A stretch of DNA of 64,000 nucleotides from Stenotrophomonas hibiscicola ATCC 19867 (GTDB lineage: Bacteria > Pseudomonadota > Gammaproteobacteria > Xanthomonadales > Xanthomonadaceae), in NCBI RefSeq assembly GCF_000382065.1, contig NZ_KB907501.1, positions 62,001 to 126,000 of the forward strand, in the 5' to 3' direction. Both the position numbers and the translations under genes were made by a program. The notes beneath the pieces are model-generated. The model was not told where the DNA came from, made no database searches, and saw nothing but the letters and a program-made list of their open reading frames with translations. Shown here in pieces: positions 52,562 to 61,734 of this stretch (positions are counted from its first letter, which is position 1; each line of letters starts with the position of its first letter).

Positions 52562-55201
52562 ATGCCCAAGCACACCCTGCTCGTGGCGGCCCTGGCCGTC
52601 GCTCTGGCCGCGCCTTTGTCCGCCGCCGCCGAAACCTCCGCCGACGCCAGTGGCGAAGCCAGCACCCTGGCCGCCGTGCGCGTCACCGGTTCCAACATCA
52701 AGCGCACCGATACCGAGGCCTCCAACCCGGTGCAGGTGATCGGCCGCCAGCAGTTGGAACAGACCGGCAAGGCCACCGTCGCCGACGTGCTGCGCTCGAT
52801 CTCGGCCAACACCGGCAACGCTGCCAACGAAACCACCAATAACGGCTGGGCGTCCGGCTCGGCCGGCATCGGCCTGCGTGGCCTGTCGCAGAAGAACACG
52901 CTGGTGCTGCTCAATGGCCGCCGGCTGGCCAACTACGGCTTCCCGGCCGGTGGCCTGTCCGACACCTTCGTCGATCTCAATGCGCTGCCGCTGGTCGCGG
53001 TCGAGCGCATTGAGGTGCTCAAGGACGGCGCCTCGGCGGTGTACGGCTCCGACGCCGTGGCCGGCGTGGTCAACATCATCACCCGGCAGAACTTCGAAGG
53101 CGCCGAGATCGGCGGCAGCTTCGGCGGTGCCGACCAGGGCGGCCTGCACGAGCAGAACCTGAAGTTCGTCGGCGGCCTCGGTGATCTGGACACCGATGGC
53201 TACAACATCCTCTTCAGCCTGCAGGGGTACAACCGTGAGCGCCTGGACCAGGACGAACGCAACCTGACCAGGAGCGGCATCTACACCGACAAGCCGGGTG
53301 GCCGCTGGAACGGCTGGTCGGCCAAGGGCGCGCGCTACCTGGTCAACGGCGTCTCGGTGCCGATGCTCGATGCCAACGGCAACTGCCCGGCCGGCACCAC
53401 CCGCGTTGCCAGCGCGCCGATCGATGGCCTGTCCGGTGATACCTGCGGCTTCAACCAGGCGCCGTTCACCACGCTGATTCCCTCGACCAAGCGCTACCAG
53501 GCCTATGCCAACGGTACCTTCCGCCTGAACGACAACGTCGAGGCCTTTGGCGAAGTGCTGTACAGCCAGATCAAGAGCGCCGCCTGGTTCGGCAGCAGCC
53601 CGTTCTTCACCCTGGAAAGCGGCCGCTTCGCGTTGAACGCCAACAGCGGCCTGGCCGAGCCGGTGTCGTCGCTGCTGCCGGCCAACAATCCGTACAACCC
53701 GTACGGCCGCGCGATCCCGATCGAGTACACCTTCTTCGACCTCGGCGGCACGATCAAGACCAACCGTTCCACCGCCTACCGCGGCGTGTTCGGCCTGCGT
53801 GGCACCACCGCGTCGTGGGATTGGGAAGTGGCCGCGTTCGGCGCACGCAGCAGCGAGCGCGAGAGCGTGTCCGGCGGCTTCGCCAATCGCTGGGCGCTGG
53901 CCGACGCGCTGGCCACCGGCAGCTACAACCTGCTCAACCCGGCGGCCACGCCGCAGTCGGTGCGCGATTCGATCAACATCGCCACGCTGCGTCCGGCCGA
54001 ATCCAAGCTGCAGGGTATCGATGCGAAGATTTCCGGCAGCCTGGGCCATACCTGGGCGGGTGAGATCGGCTTCGCGGCCGGTGCCGAGTGGCGCCGCGAA
54101 AAGCTCGACTCCAACAACCCGTGGCAGATCGATGCCGGCCTGCAGGTGCGCCCGGCCATTGCCGAAGTACACGGCAAGCGCCAGGTCAGTGCGGCCTACG
54201 CCGAAGTGAACGTGCCGCTGGCCTCGACGCTGGAGCTGTCCGCCGCCGCGCGCGCCGACCACTACGACGATTTCGGCGATGCGTTCTCGCCGAAGATCGG
54301 CCTGCGCTGGCAGCCCCTGGATGTCCTGCTGGTGCGTGCGTCCGCTTCCAAGGGCTTCCGCGCACCGTCGCTGTCGGAAAACTCCAACAGCACCAGCATC
54401 GCCTACGGCAGCGTGGTTGATCCGCGTGATCCGGACGTGCCGGGCTCGCGCCAGAACCCGACCTTCTTCACCGTCGGTAACAACGCACTGAAGCCGGAGC
54501 GAACCAAGAGCGTGAACTTCGGCGTGGTGCTGTCACCGTGGGCCAACACCAACCTGAGCGTGGACTATTACCGCATCCAGCTGGACAACCTGGTCGGCAC
54601 CAACAATACCCAGACCCTGGTCAACGACAACGTGGCTGGCGCGGTGCAGCGCGATGAGCGCGGCAAGCTGCAGGCGGTCTACAACCGCTACCAGAACCTG
54701 AGCGAGCTGAAGACCTCGGGTATCGACGTCGAACTGCGCCAGCGCATCCCGACCGCGGCGCTGGGTGACTTCACCGTGTCCTCGGCCTATACCCACGTGC
54801 GCGACTACCGTCGCCCGACCGTGGTCGGTGGCCCGCTGGTGGACTACGCCGGCAGCAACCTGGGCGCGACCCTGCCCAAGGACAAGGCCACCACCACGCT
54901 GGACTGGAAGTACGGTGATTTCAACGCCGCAGTAACCTGGTACTACACCAGCAGCTACCGCCAGGAAGCCAGCACCGCAGCCAAGGCCGTGCAGCAGCGC
55001 GTCGGCAGCTATAGCCAGTACGACCTGTACCTGGGCTACACCGGCATCGACAAGCTGACGCTGTATGCCAAGGTGCAGAACCTGGCTGACAAGACGCCGC
55101 CGTACGACGCTTCGTTCCCGGGCATCCGCGCGCCATACGACTTCAGCCAGTACGACCTGCGCGGCCGCTACTTCACGCTGGGCTTCGATTACCGCTTCTG
55201 A
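52562..55201 (+). CDS. TonB-dependent receptor
   Basis: 879 residues. A signal peptide (cleaved near SAA-A, about residue 22) is followed by a plug (VRVTGSNIKRTD, VQVIGRQQLEQTGKATVADV, LVLLNGRRLANYG, VERIEVLKDGASAVYGSDAV) and a long barrel ending in the aromatic YFTLGFDYRF. The VTGSNIKR opening marks the Xanthomonadaceae receptors often tied to oligosaccharide or peptide uptake. The M14 peptidase gene follows 73 bases later, suggesting peptide import. ATG 52562 begins the signal peptide. Confidence 0.92.
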   Translation: MPKHTLLVAALAVALAAPLSAAAETSADASGEASTLAAVRVTGSNIKRTDTEASNPVQVIGRQQLEQTGKATVADVLRSISANTGNAANETTNNGWASGSAGIGLRGLSQKNTLVLLNGRRLANYGFPAGGLSDTFVDLNALPLVAVERIEVLKDGASAVYGSDAVAGVVNIITRQNFEGAEIGGSFGGADQGGLHEQNLKFVGGLGDLDTDGYNILFSLQGYNRERLDQDERNLTRSGIYTDKPGGRWNGWSAKGARYLVNGVSVPMLDANGNCPAGTTRVASAPIDGLSGDTCGFNQAPFTTLIPSTKRYQAYANGTFRLNDNVEAFGEVLYSQIKSAAWFGSSPFFTLESGRFALNANSGLAEPVSSLLPANNPYNPYGRAIPIEYTFFDLGGTIKTNRSTAYRGVFGLRGTTASWDWEVAAFGARSSERESVSGGFANRWALADALATGSYNLLNPAATPQSVRDSINIATLRPAESKLQGIDAKISGSLGHTWAGEIGFAAGAEWRREKLDSNNPWQIDAGLQVRPAIAEVHGKRQVSAAYAEVNVPLASTLELSAAARADHYDDFGDAFSPKIGLRWQPLDVLLVRASASKGFRAPSLSENSNSTSIAYGSVVDPRDPDVPGSRQNPTFFTVGNNALKPERTKSVNFGVVLSPWANTNLSVDYYRIQLDNLVGTNNTQTLVNDNVAGAVQRDERGKLQAVYNRYQNLSELKTSGIDVELRQRIPTAALGDFTVSSAYTHVRDYRRPTVVGGPLVDYAGSNLGATLPKDKATTTLDWKYGDFNAAVTWYYTSSYRQEASTAAKAVQQRVGSYSQYDLYLGYTGIDKLTLYAKVQNLADKTPPYDASFPGIRAPYDFSQYDLRGRYFTLGFDYRF

Positions 55202-55211
55202 TCCATCCGCT

Positions 55212-55240
55212 GCGGCCGGTTTCTTCAGGGAGCCGGCCGC
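55212..55240 (+). repeat. intercistronic hairpin
   Basis: GCGGCCGG (55212-55219) and CCGGCCGC (55233-55240) form a perfect 8-bp stem between the receptor and peptidase genes. There is no U-run, so partial termination or mRNA processing is possible rather than full termination. Confidence 0.5.
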
Positions 55241-55274
55241 GCGACCGTCTGCCGTTGTGTCCTGGGGAGTCACC

Positions 55275-57869
55275 GTGTCCTTGCATCGTCGTGCCGTTCT
55301 TCCGTTGCTGATCGCCGCCGCCACCGCACTGTCCTGCCCGCAGCCAGCGCAGGCACAGAGTGCGTACTTCTTCCCGCAGGCCGTCGACGCGGCCGCGTTC
55401 GATACGTCCATTCCCACACCCGAGCAGTTCCTCGGCTACCCGATCGGCAGCCGTTACACCCGGCACGACCAGCTGGTGGCGTACTTCCAGGAACTGGCGA
55501 AACGCTCGGACAAGATCAGCGTGCGCGAGATCGGCCGCAGTTACGAGGGCCGCCCGTTGCTGATCGCCACGGTAACCGCTGCCGGCAACCACGCGCGGTT
55601 GGAACAGCTGCGCCAGCAGCACGCGACCCTGGTCGATCCGGCGCAGCCGCGCAGTGCGGCGGGCGACAGCCCGGTGGTGGTGTGGCTGGGTTACAGCGTG
55701 CATGGCAACGAGACCTCCAGCGCCGAGGCGGCGATGCTGACCGCCTACTACCTGGTGGCCAACCGCAGTGCCGAGACCCAGCAATGGCTGCAGCAGGCGG
55801 TGGTGCTGTTCGACCCGGCGCAGAATCCGGACGGTCGCGATCGCGCCGCCAACTGGCACAACGCGTGGGCCTCCGATCCGGCTTCGGCCGACCCGGCTGA
55901 CAAGGAGCACGTCGAGCCGTTCCCGCAGGGCCGCACCAACCACTACTTCACCGATCTCAACCGCGACTGGCTGGCCCTGACCCAGCAGGACTCGCGGCCG
56001 AAGGTGGAGGTGTTCCACCAGTGGTACCCGAACGTGCAGATCGACTTCCACGAAATGGGCAAGGACAGCACGTACTACTTCGAGCCTTCGCCGAAGAGCA
56101 TGCACAGCCCGTTGATTCCGGCGCCGTCGTACGAGTTCAACAAGACCCTGGCCAAGTACCACGCGCAGGCGCTGGATGCCTTGGGTTCGCTGTACTACAC
56201 CGGCGAGAATTTCGACAACTTCTCGCCGGTGTACGGCTCGACCTATCCGGACTTCCACGGCGCGGTCGGCGTCACCGTCGAGCAGGCCAGTTCGCGTGGC
56301 CGCGTGCAGGAATCGGTCAATGGCCTGCTGACCTTCCCGTTCACCATCCGCAACCAGGTCGCCACCGGGCTGGGCACGGTGCGTGGTGCAGTGGCCGAGC
56401 GTAGTGGCCTGTTCGACCTGCAGAAGCAGTTCTTCCAGAGCGCGCTGAAGCAGGCCGCACAGCAGCCGGTGAAGAGCTTCGTGTTCGGCGACGCGCACGA
56501 TCCGGCACTGACCCGCCGCCTGCTGGAACTGTTGCTGCTGCATCGCATCGAGGTACGTGCGCTGGAGCGTGCAGTCACCGTCGATGGGCAGCGCTTCGAT
56601 GCCGGCAGCACCTACGTGGTGCAGGTGCAGCAGGCGCAGTTCCGCCTGGTGCATTCGATCTTTGCCGAGACGCCGCCGATCAAGGGCGACGTGTTCTACG
56701 GCAGCACCAGCTATGCAATCGCACCGGCCTACGGCGTGGCCTTCGCCGGTAGCCGCAGCCGTATCGAAGGCGGCGCGCGGGTGACTGCGTTGCCGGCGCA
56801 GCAGGGCGCGGTGCTGGGTGGCCAGGCCGGGTTCGCCTACGCGATCGACTGGCGCGACTACAACGCCGGGCGCGCGCTGGCCGCGCTGCAGGGCAAGGGC
56901 GTGAGCGCACGTGCGGCATTCCAGCCGTTCACCACCGCGACCGCGCAGGGCGACGTCAGCTTCGCCGCCGGCAGCCTGGTGATTCCGGTTGCCGGGCAAG
57001 CGCTGCAGGGCGCGGCGCTGCTTGAGGCTGTGACATCGGCCGCGCGCGAGGCAGGTGTGCAGGTGCACGCGCTGTCCAGTGGCCGCAGCCGCGAAGGCAT
57101 CGATCTGGGCAGTGACGGCGTCAAGGCACTGCGCAAACCCGCGGTTGCGCTGGTGATGGGTGAGGGCGTGGCCGCCACCGAGATCGGCTCGGCCTGGTTC
57201 CTGCTCGACCAGCAGTTGCATTTGCCTGCAAGCAAGCTGGACCCGCAGCAGCTGGGCAAAGTGTCCCTGGACCGCTACACCACGATCGTGCTGTCCGGGG
57301 GGACCTACACCGGCGTCGATACCACAGCGGTGGCTGCGCTGAAGCGCTGGGTGCAGGCGGGTGGCTCGCTGGTTACCTACGGCAGTGCATCGAAGTGGGC
57401 GATCGAGCAGAAGTTGGCCGACGGCGAGAAGCTCGGCAAGGAAGAAGAGACTGCCGACGAGAGCCGCCGTGCATTCGGTGACCAGCGCGACATCGCCGCG
57501 ATCGAGCGGGTCAGCGGCAACATCCTGAGCGCCGATGTGGACACCAGTCATCCGCTGGCGTTTGGCGTGCCGCGCCGGCAACTGGCGATCAACAAGGAGA
57601 GCACGGTGACGCTGCAGCCGAGCACGAATCCGTTCTCGACGGTGGTACGCATCGACACACCGCCGCGGGTGAATGGCTATCTTTCCGAGCGCAACCGTGC
57701 GCGGGTGGCGGGCAGCGCGTGGGTGCTGGTGTCGGCGCAGGGGCAGGGCAACGTGGTGCTGTTTGCCGATGACCCGGCGCACCGCAAGTACTGGCACGGG
57801 ACGGATCGGCTGCTGATCAACGCGATCTTCTTCGGGAATCTGGTGAATCCGAGTAAAGCGCGGGGTTGA
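55275..57869 (+). CDS. secreted M14-family zinc carboxypeptidase-like protein
   Basis: 864 residues from GTG 55275 (GGGGAG six bases upstream). A signal peptide ends near AQA-Q (about 28). The M14 zinc site shows as SVHGNETSSAEA (His and Glu ligands) and QIDFHEMGKDS, with FTDLNRDWLA between. The C-terminal 250 residues include a glutamine-amidotransferase-like fold without its catalytic residues (VVLSGGTYTGVD-like TIVLSGGTYTGV and AGGSLVTYG). It should trim peptides in the periplasm or outside. Genomic pairing with the TonB receptor implies shared peptide use. Confidence 0.88.
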   Translation: MSLHRRAVLPLLIAAATALSCPQPAQAQSAYFFPQAVDAAAFDTSIPTPEQFLGYPIGSRYTRHDQLVAYFQELAKRSDKISVREIGRSYEGRPLLIATVTAAGNHARLEQLRQQHATLVDPAQPRSAAGDSPVVVWLGYSVHGNETSSAEAAMLTAYYLVANRSAETQQWLQQAVVLFDPAQNPDGRDRAANWHNAWASDPASADPADKEHVEPFPQGRTNHYFTDLNRDWLALTQQDSRPKVEVFHQWYPNVQIDFHEMGKDSTYYFEPSPKSMHSPLIPAPSYEFNKTLAKYHAQALDALGSLYYTGENFDNFSPVYGSTYPDFHGAVGVTVEQASSRGRVQESVNGLLTFPFTIRNQVATGLGTVRGAVAERSGLFDLQKQFFQSALKQAAQQPVKSFVFGDAHDPALTRRLLELLLLHRIEVRALERAVTVDGQRFDAGSTYVVQVQQAQFRLVHSIFAETPPIKGDVFYGSTSYAIAPAYGVAFAGSRSRIEGGARVTALPAQQGAVLGGQAGFAYAIDWRDYNAGRALAALQGKGVSARAAFQPFTTATAQGDVSFAAGSLVIPVAGQALQGAALLEAVTSAAREAGVQVHALSSGRSREGIDLGSDGVKALRKPAVALVMGEGVAATEIGSAWFLLDQQLHLPASKLDPQQLGKVSLDRYTTIVLSGGTYTGVDTTAVAALKRWVQAGGSLVTYGSASKWAIEQKLADGEKLGKEEETADESRRAFGDQRDIAAIERVSGNILSADVDTSHPLAFGVPRRQLAINKESTVTLQPSTNPFSTVVRIDTPPRVNGYLSERNRARVAGSAWVLVSAQGQGNVVLFADDPAHRKYWHGTDRLLINAIFFGNLVNPSKARG

Positions 57870-57899
57870 GGCGTTTGGCGCCGAGTCGTTGTTGTGCTT

Positions 57900-58003
57900 G
57901 GGAGGCAGGGGGCCTCAGCCAGGACACGCCGTGAACCCATCCATGGGGGCTCGATGGCGCCACCCTTGGCGCCAACGGTCCTGGCTGAGGCCCCCTGCCT
58001 CCC
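57900..58003 (-). repeat. variable-stem element, family 1, copy D
   Basis: The 26-nt arms 57900-57925 and 57978-58003 are perfectly complementary. The core 57926-57977 is 52 nt, on the minus strand. The inner hairpin is GGCGCCA-AGGG-TGGCGCC, so loop and stem both changed relative to the TGGA copies while pairing was kept. The GACAGTTTCC flank lies just after it at 58006-58015. Confidence 0.85.
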
Positions 58004-58055
58004 ATGACAGTTTCCTGCGGGCGCGGACGCATCAGACCCCAAGGCGGGAGCAAGG

Positions 58056-58146
58056 GCAAAAGCAAAAGCAAAGGCAAAGGCAAAGCTAGGAATTGCGGCT
58101 TCGGCTTTTGACTTTGAATTTGACTTTGAATTTGAATTTGATCTTT
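58056..58146. repeat. hexamer tracts and a hairpin between copies D and E
   Basis: A GCAAAA/GCAAAG hexamer tract runs 58056-58086, and a TTTGAC/TTTGAA hexamer tract 58106-58146. A hairpin TTCTTCTCCC/GGGAGAAGAA follows at 58145-58175. The 555-bp gap 57870-58424 holds only this, copies D and E, and the rhlE terminator; no gene is visible. Confidence 0.6.
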
Positions 58147-58194
58147 CTTCTCCCGGCTACCCGGCGGGAGAAGAAGGCGCGGGCAATGCTTGAA

Positions 58195-58302
58195 GCGGAT
58201 GGGCGTGGGGCCAGCGCAAAACCGTGAGGCGCATGGATGCGCCGACCGAGCCCCCATGGATGGGTTTACGGCGTGTTTTGCGCTGGCCCCACGCCCATCC
58301 GC
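58195..58302 (+). repeat. variable-stem element, family 1, copy E
   Basis: The 28-nt arms 58195-58222 and 58275-58302 are perfectly complementary. The core 58223-58274 is 52 nt with hairpin GGCGCA-TGGA-TGCGCC and small stem CCC/GGG. Its arms share no sequence with those of copies A-D. It is oriented opposite to copy D. Confidence 0.88.
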
Positions 58303-58348
58303 CCTCAGCGCAGCACACCGCCGGCTTCTACTCACGGTAGCCAACAAC

Positions 58349-58378
58349 AAAAAAGGACGGCGCGTCAGCGCCGTCCTT
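58349..58378 (-). terminator. intrinsic terminator of rhlE
   Basis: On the minus strand AAGGACGGCGC pairs with GCGCCGTCCTT and is followed by TTTTGTTG. It lies about 46 bases after the helicase stop. Confidence 0.88.
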
Positions 58379-58424
58379 CGATAGCCCCCCGCGCAGCGGG
58401 AAGCACCCTCCATGTCAGCTGGGA

Positions 58425-59837
58425 TCAGCCAGCGCGACCACCGCCGCCACCCTGGCCACGACCACGGCCGCCACCATTGCCACCACCGCCACGGCGCTGG
58501 CCCTGGCCGGCACCTGCACGCTGCTGGCCATTTCCACCGCCTTCGCGGCGGCCACCGCCGGCCTTCTTCGGGCCGGCATGCGCATGGCGCGGCGCATCAC
58601 CGTGCGGACGGCGCGCGTGGCTCTTGCGCGGTGCGCGCTCACCGGTATCGTGCTCGGCCTTGCCCGGCGCACTGTTGCCCCAGCGGATCGGAACCTGCAG
58701 TTCGAAGCCCGGTACATCGCGGATGTCCATGTCGCGGCCCAGCAGGCGCACGATCGCGCGCAGCAGCTTCACTTCATCCTGCGCCACCAGCGAAATCGCC
58801 TGGCCGGTCGCGCCGTTGCGGCCGGTACGACCGATGCGGTGCACGTAGTCCTCGGCCACCATCGGCAGGTCGAAGTTGATCACCTTCGGCAGCTCGTTGA
58901 TGTCGATGCCGCGCGCAGCGATGTCGGTGGCCACCAGCACGGTCACGCGGCCGGCCTTGAAGTCGCCCAGCGCACGCAGGCGCTGGCCCTGGCTCTTGTT
59001 GCCATGGATCGCCGCAGTCTTGATGCCCGACTTTTCCAGGAACGTGGCCAGTTTGTCGCTGCCGTGCTTGGTACGGGCGAACACCAGGGTCTGCTCGCGG
59101 CTGTCCTGCGCCAGCAGGTGCAGCAGCAGGTCGCGCTTGCGGCCGGCATCGACCGGGTGCACGCGGTGGGTGATGGTTTCGGCCACGGTGTTCTTCGGCG
59201 TCACCTGGATCTGTTCCGGGTTGCGCATGAACTCCAGCGCCAGCTGGCGGATGTTGTCCTCGAAGGTGGCCGAGAACAGCAGGGTCTGGCGGTTCTGCTT
59301 CGGCAGCTTGGCCAGGATGCGCTTGATCGACGGCAGGAAGCCCATGTCGAGCATGCGGTCGGCTTCGTCCAGCACCAGCAGTTCAATGCCGGACAGGTCG
59401 ACGCTGCGACGCTCCAGGTGGTCGATCAGGCGGCCCGGGCAGGCCACCAGCAGGTCCACGCCACGGCGCAGGATGTCCAGCTGGTTGCCCATGCCGACAC
59501 CGCCGTAGATGCAGGCGCTGGGAATGCGCAGGTACTTGCTGTAGCCGCGCAGGCTGTCATGCACCTGGGTGGCCAGTTCGCGGGTCGGGGCCAGGATCAG
59601 CGCACGCGGCTTGCGCGGGCCGGCACGCACTTCCTGCGAGGCGGTGCCCAGGTGCTGCAGCAACGGCAGGCCGAATGCGGCAGTTTTGCCGGTACCGGTC
59701 TGTGCGCCGGCCAGCAGGTCGCGACCGGCCAGCGCCAGCGGGATCGCCTGCTGCTGGATCGGGGTCGGGTTTTCGTAGCCCTGCTCGGCAAGCGCACGCA
59801 GCAGGAAGGGCGCCAGGCCCAGCGATTCAAAAGACAT
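58425..59837 (-). CDS. rhlE: DEAD-box RNA helicase, RhlE group
   Basis: 470 residues. All helicase motifs are clear: NPTPIQQQAIP (Q), AQTGTGKTAAF (I), LAPTRELATQ (Ia), LLVLDEADRMLDMGF (II), LLFSATF (III), and domain 2 motifs (VLVATDIAARGIDI, HRIGRTGRNG). Residues after about 385 are basic and Gly/Arg-rich (GGGGNGGGRGRGQGGGG), an RNA-binding tail. RhlE proteins remodel RNA in ribosome assembly and mRNA decay. It is monocistronic, and pairs of family-1 repeat elements lie on both sides. Confidence 0.93.
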   Translation of the reverse strand: MSFESLGLAPFLLRALAEQGYENPTPIQQQAIPLALAGRDLLAGAQTGTGKTAAFGLPLLQHLGTASQEVRAGPRKPRALILAPTRELATQVHDSLRGYSKYLRIPSACIYGGVGMGNQLDILRRGVDLLVACPGRLIDHLERRSVDLSGIELLVLDEADRMLDMGFLPSIKRILAKLPKQNRQTLLFSATFEDNIRQLALEFMRNPEQIQVTPKNTVAETITHRVHPVDAGRKRDLLLHLLAQDSREQTLVFARTKHGSDKLATFLEKSGIKTAAIHGNKSQGQRLRALGDFKAGRVTVLVATDIAARGIDINELPKVINFDLPMVAEDYVHRIGRTGRNGATGQAISLVAQDEVKLLRAIVRLLGRDMDIRDVPGFELQVPIRWGNSAPGKAEHDTGERAPRKSHARRPHGDAPRHAHAGPKKAGGGRREGGGNGQQRAGAGQGQRRGGGGNGGGRGRGQGGGGGRAG

Positions 59838-60202
59838 TGAGATTGCTCCAGGTACAAGAAACGCCTGTCCGAACGGACAGACGGGGGCAGATCAAAGTGA
59901 TCGGCTGACTCGGAGCGTTCCCGTGAACCGCGCTGCGAGAAGTTGGGTGCAGCCGGCACGAAGCGCCGGCTGGAATGCGTGACGAACGGCGTCGGAGTGG
60001 GGGCGGGCGAAGAGGGCGGACCCTGGTCGCCGGCGGTCCCGGAGGGAAACGGACGGCCGCTGCAGACCTGCCTAGTCTAACCGATGGCTGAGACCTCGCG
60101 CAAAAAGGCCTGTTCAGGTAAGGGGTTCTCTCTGCAGGGCTGCGCCCTGCACCCGCAGAGGCCAAAGCGACGTCAACGTCAAAAGCGGGTTTCCTGAGGG
60201 AT

Positions 60203-60304
60203 GGCGGGGTGGGTCCGGTGGCGGGAGACGCCGTAAACCCGTCCATGGGGGCTTGGCCGCAGCATCCATGCCGCGGACACTCCCGCCACCGGGCCCACCC
60301 CGCC
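60203..60304 (-). repeat. variable-stem element, family 1, copy B
   Basis: Arms 60203-60227 and 60280-60304 pair at 25 of 25 positions counting one wobble. The core 60228-60279 is 52 nt on the minus strand. The flank TTCGACAGTTTCC (60305-60317) mirrors the one next to copy A, and the trailing hairpin is at 60133-60151. Confidence 0.87.
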
Positions 60305-60345
60305 TTCGACAGTTTCCCGCGAGCTGCTGGGACGTCTCTTGGTGT

Positions 60346-60376
60346 CAGATCCGCTTTCCTTTGGAAAACGGATCTG
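60346..60376. repeat. CAGATCCG hairpin between copies B and C
   Basis: CAGATCCG (60346-60353) and CGGATCTG (60369-60376) pair perfectly, with TTTCC/GGAAA extending the stem inside. It is related to the GGGGTCAG-type hairpin at 18135-18167. Confidence 0.6.
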
Positions 60377-60459
60377 TCCCCCGGAATTCCATTCGATATC
60401 TGACCAATGTGTCGACCAAGGTCGACATCCACCAGCAGTCGCCGGAATGTGTCGAGGGC

Positions 60460-60553
60460 GGGCGGTGTCGGATTGCGGGGTGTCCGCGGCATGGATGCCG
60501 CGGCCAAGCCTACAGGGACGTACTTGCGGCGTCCCCGCAATCCGACACCGCCC
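60460..60553 (+). repeat. variable-stem element, family 1, copy C
   Basis: Arms 60460-60480 and 60533-60553 are perfectly complementary over 21 bp. The core 60481-60532 is 52 nt with hairpin CGCGGCA-TGGA-TGCCGCG and small stem TAC/GTA. Its right flank (CCCACGGAAAGCCAGCTGTT) matches that of copy A closely. Confidence 0.88.
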
Positions 60554-60730
60554 CGGCAACCCACGGAAAGCCAGCTGTTGCCGTTGCCGTTGCATTGAGC
60601 AGGTGCAGGGCTGCAAGCCCTGCCGAAGCCCCCACTACGGTAGGGTGGGCCGATGCCGCGCTGCAGCTTGGCGTCGTCGCAGATTTGATTACACTTGAAA
60701 CTTGTTTGCCCACGACTCCGGACACCCACC

Positions 60731-61720
60731 ATGAAGCTTGGTTCCTTGAAGGAAGGCGGCCGCGACGGCACCCTTATCGTCGTCTCGCGTGACCTGCGCC
60801 ACGGCGTGCGCGCCACCGGCATTGCCGCCACCCTACAGCAGGCCCTGGAGGACTGGAGCCACATCGCGCCGCGCCTGAACGCCCTGTACGAATCGCTCAA
60901 CGCTGGCGACGCCGATGGCGTGTTCGACCTCGATCCGCAGGCGCTGGCCGCACCGATGCCGCGTGCCTATGAGTTCGTCGATGGCAGCGCCTACCTGCCG
61001 CACGTCGAGCGCGTGCGCCGCGCCCGCGGTGCCGAGGTGCCCGAGAGCTTCTACACCGACCCGCTGATGTACCAGGCCACCAGTGCGGGCTTCTACGGTC
61101 CGCGCGATGCGGTCAAGGTGGTCAGCGAGGACTACGGCATCGACCTGGAAGCGGAGATCGTGGTGATCACCGACGACGTGCCGATGGCGGCCACCCCGGA
61201 ACAGGCCGCCAGCCACATCCAGCTGGTCGGCCTGGTCAACGATGTCTCGCTGCGCAACCTGATCCCGGGCGAGCTGGCCAAGGGCTTCGGCTTCCTGCAG
61301 TCCAAGCCGCGTTCGGCGCTGTCGCCGGTGTTCGTCACCCCCGATGAGCTGGGTGCTGCGTGGCAGGACAGCAAGGTGCACCTGCCGCTGCTGACCCACA
61401 TCAACGGCCAGTGGTTCGGTGCGCCGGAGGCGGGCGTGGACATGCAGTTCAACTTCGCCCAGCTGGTCGCGCATGCGGCCAAGACCCGTCCGCTGGGTGC
61501 CGGCACCATTGTCGGTTCGGGCACCATCGCCAACGAAGACACCAGCAAGGGCGCCTCGTGCTTTGCCGAGCAGCGCGTGGTCGAGACCCTGCGCGACGGC
61601 AAGCCGAGCACGCCGTTCATGTCCTTCGGCGACGTGGTCCGCATCGAGATGCTTGATGCTGCCGGCAACAGCATCTTCGGTGCGATCGAGCAGCGCATCG
61701 AACAGGCGGCCAGGCCCTGA
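60731..61720 (+). CDS. fumarylacetoacetate hydrolase family protein
   Basis: 329 residues. The FAH fold's metal and catalytic region is seen in DYGIDLEAEIVVITDDVP, VGLVNDVSLRN and GAGTIVGSGTIANED. The neighbouring maleylacetoacetate isomerase, 14 bases after, points to the last step of homogentisate (tyrosine) degradation, giving fumarate and acetoacetate. A related hydrolase for another acylpyruvate remains possible. ATG 60731 fits; the frame is open a little upstream. The homogentisate dioxygenase gene is not in the window. Confidence 0.9.
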   Translation: MKLGSLKEGGRDGTLIVVSRDLRHGVRATGIAATLQQALEDWSHIAPRLNALYESLNAGDADGVFDLDPQALAAPMPRAYEFVDGSAYLPHVERVRRARGAEVPESFYTDPLMYQATSAGFYGPRDAVKVVSEDYGIDLEAEIVVITDDVPMAATPEQAASHIQLVGLVNDVSLRNLIPGELAKGFGFLQSKPRSALSPVFVTPDELGAAWQDSKVHLPLLTHINGQWFGAPEAGVDMQFNFAQLVAHAAKTRPLGAGTIVGSGTIANEDTSKGASCFAEQRVVETLRDGKPSTPFMSFGDVVRIEMLDAAGNSIFGAIEQRIEQAARP

Positions 61721-61734
61721 GCATGGAGGCGGCC

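Larger units (their letters stand above)
59838..60730. other. 893-bp intergenic region rich in structured repeats
   Basis: No gene is supported here. From left: the rhlE leader with hairpin TGTCCGAACGGACA near 59866-59879; a TGCAGGGC/GCCCTGCA hairpin at 60133-60151; copy B (60203-60304); hairpin 60346-60376; a GTCGACC palindrome near 60412-60426; copy C (60460-60553) and its trailing hairpin 60605-60623; then the promoter of the gene at 60731. Confidence 0.6.

Noticed and set aside
55173..57797. A minus-strand frame of 874 codons
   Set aside because: It is antisense to the M14 peptidase gene; composition is typical of shadow frames.
57870..58424. Insertion sequence remnants
   Set aside because: No transposase fragments or terminal repeats with target duplications are visible; the inverted repeats are elements D and E.
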